A stretch of DNA of 64,000 nt from Legionella waltersii (GTDB lineage: Bacteria > Pseudomonadota > Gammaproteobacteria > Legionellales > Legionellaceae): NCBI RefSeq assembly GCF_001468085.1, contig NZ_LNZB01000051.1:182583-246582 (forward strand), read 5' to 3'. Positions 63,101 through 64,000 of this stretch are shown piece after piece. A program made the translations under genes and the position numbers. Every line of letters begins with the position of its first letter. The stretch's first letter is position 1. Below the pieces are notes generated by a model that was not told the origin of the DNA, searched no databases, and was given only the letters and a program-made list of their open reading frames with translations.

Positions 63101-64000
63101 TTATGCCGAGGTGGTGGAATTGGTAGACACGCTAGCTTCAGGTGCTAGTGGGGGCAACTCCGTGGAGGTTCGAGTCCTCTTCTCGGTACCATTTAGACCC
63201 ATTGAAACGCCCATGTTTTCTCCCATGCGAATGCTTCTACCGGCTATAAAATCAGCACTCCATTGTACATTATCACCCTCTGCAAATAGCAACACGACTG
63301 TAGAGCCTAGTTTGAAGTACCCCATTTCTTCTCCCTGGGACAACAGGCGATGTTTGAAGTCCTTGGGATAAACCACTTGTTTTGATTGATGACTACGATT
63401 GACATCTCCGCCCCAACTAGTACCAATTGCACCTACAATAGTTGCTCCAACCATAACCATGACCATGGGTCCAAGATGCGTCTGAAAATGAATGACTAAG
63501 CGTTCATTTCTAGCAAATAACTTAGGTATTACACGCGCTGTACTGGGCTGGACAGAAAACAATGCTCCTGGAACATAGCTCATTGAAAGGAGCTCTGCAT
63601 CAACGGGCATATGAACACGATGGTAGTCTTTGGGGGATAAATACAACGTAGCAAATTTGCCATTAACAAATTGTTTTGCAGTGCTTTCGTCACACACCAA
63701 AAGCTCTTTTACGGAGTAATACTTTCCTTTGGCTTGCATCAACTGGCCTTCCTGAATGCTTCCGATTTCGCTTACACAACCATCCACTGGGCAAACAATA
63801 TCTGCATCAGCTAAAGGTCTAGATTCTGGTTTTAAATGCCTTATAAAAAAATCATTAAAACAGGCAAACTCTTTGGGATTTTCAATCAATGCCTCTTTCA
63901 TGTTTACACCATAGGTATTTATGAATTGTTCAATGATGTAATTTTTAAATTTTTCTTGTTTTACCTTGGCCAGACAACCAGCGATCATCGTTAACAGCTG
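63101..64000 (-). CDS. psd: phosphatidylserine decarboxylase proenzyme, 5' end beyond the window
   Basis: Psd makes phosphatidylethanolamine at the inner membrane. The visible 299 codons run past the window end; about the first 25 family residues are missing. [30 protein letters not shown] (as [17 protein letters not shown]), [44 protein letters not shown] and the self-cleavage motif FKLGSTVV are present. Beyond [11 protein letters not shown] the last 30 or so codons are the antisense of tRNA-Leu and end at 63101, so the C-terminal tail is not family sequence. The ATG at 63988 is internal, not the start. Confidence 0.92.
   Translation of the reverse strand, partial: QLLTMIAGCLAKVKQEKFKNYIIEQFINTYGVNMKEALIENPKEFACFNDFFIRHLKPESRPLADADIVCPVDGCVSEIGSIQEGQLMQAKGKYYSVKELLVCDESTAKQFVNGKFATLYLSPKDYHRVHMPVDAELLSMSYVPGALFSVQPSTARVIPKLFARNERLVIHFQTHLGPMVMVMVGATIVGAIGTSWGGDVNRSHQSKQVVYPKDFKHRLLSQGEEMGYFKLGSTVVLLFAEGDNVQWSADFIAGRSIRMGENMGVSMGLNGTEKRTRTSTELPPLAPEASVSTNSTTSA
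63105..63191 (+). tRNA. tRNA-Leu (anticodon CAG)
   Basis: An 87-base class II tRNA with encoded CCA. The acceptor GCCGAGG pairs with TCTCGGT (two G-T pairs). The D-arm contains TGGTAGA, the anticodon stem CTAGC/GCTAG encloses TTCAGGT, giving anticodon CAG, the long variable arm is GGGGGCAACTCCG, and the T-arm holds GGTTCGAGTCC. A TATAAT at 63078-63083 is a likely -10. The whole gene lies antisense inside the 3' end of the psd frame. Confidence 0.96.

Noticed and set aside
63105-63191. tRNA-Leu as an integration site for a genomic island
   Set aside because: The gene is intact, core genes (tsaC-type and psd) flank it on both sides, and no integrase or direct repeat of the tRNA end is visible.

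Overview
The window is a Legionellaceae chromosome segment, most likely a Legionella species other than L. pneumophila. The call rests on gene families typical of the genus: a tandem pair of Lpg1974-type pore-forming outer-membrane proteins, an LbtU-type siderophore porin, a MotY flagellar protein, a split tatAB/tatC arrangement, and a PmrA-like box in front of an unrecognised protein with a glutamate-rich C-terminus. The DNA is A+T-rich and gene-dense, and genes lie on both strands in short, often overlapping operons. No prophage, insertion sequence, CRISPR array or rRNA is visible.

Layout. 1-4302: mnmG-rsmG-parA-parB (tRNA/rRNA modification and chromosome partitioning). 4548-10880: a small possible PilZ-like protein facing a cytochrome c oxidase operon (tetrahaem cytochrome c, coxB with a fused cytochrome c, ctaD, ctaG, ctaE). 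11109-13788: Rieske protein, glycosyltransferase, LysE-type exporter, DUF1841. 13833-17795: ubiE-ubiJ-unknown-ubiB-tatA-tatB. 18001-21949: MsrB-MsrA fusion, MltB-type transglycosylase and a FakA-FakB-like fusion. 21980-26625: a complete MacAB-TolC-like export operon. 26635-29592: apaH, an HD-degenerate TraI_2-like protein and rsmA. 29754-36551: panD, tatC, hspQ, fre-like, ubiD, rho, trxA, rsmE. 36649-41365: fumC, small lipoproteins, a beta-barrel protein, a secreted protein and a cystathionine beta-synthase core.

41366-44616 is the most accessory-looking part. It holds a roughly 430-base nested inverted repeat, an unrecognised 343-residue protein behind a PmrA-like box (candidate Dot/Icm effector), and a two-gene unit of a membrane-anchored coiled-coil protein overlapping a membrane-anchored DOT1-like methyltransferase. 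44755-55287 returns to housekeeping and envelope genes: ihfB, dcd, LbtU-like, two pore proteins, motY, pyrC, rnt, peroxiredoxin, grxD, sodB, argD. 55412-64000 has a solute-binding protein, a GAF/HD-GYP c-di-GMP phosphodiesterase, an MBL hydrolase, GDPD, malic enzyme, TsaC/Sua5, tRNA-Leu(CAG) and psd, which is cut by the window end.

Two dispersed palindromic repeat families decorate the intergenic spaces: a REP-like family with core GGGGACGGACCCC, and a family with core GAGCCGCGACCGT..GGGAGCGGA, one form of which carries a longer tail present twice, about 20 kb apart. One REP lies in a 119-base tandem duplication that copied the 3' end of the msr gene. All function calls come from reading the sequence and from memory of the families; no database search was run.
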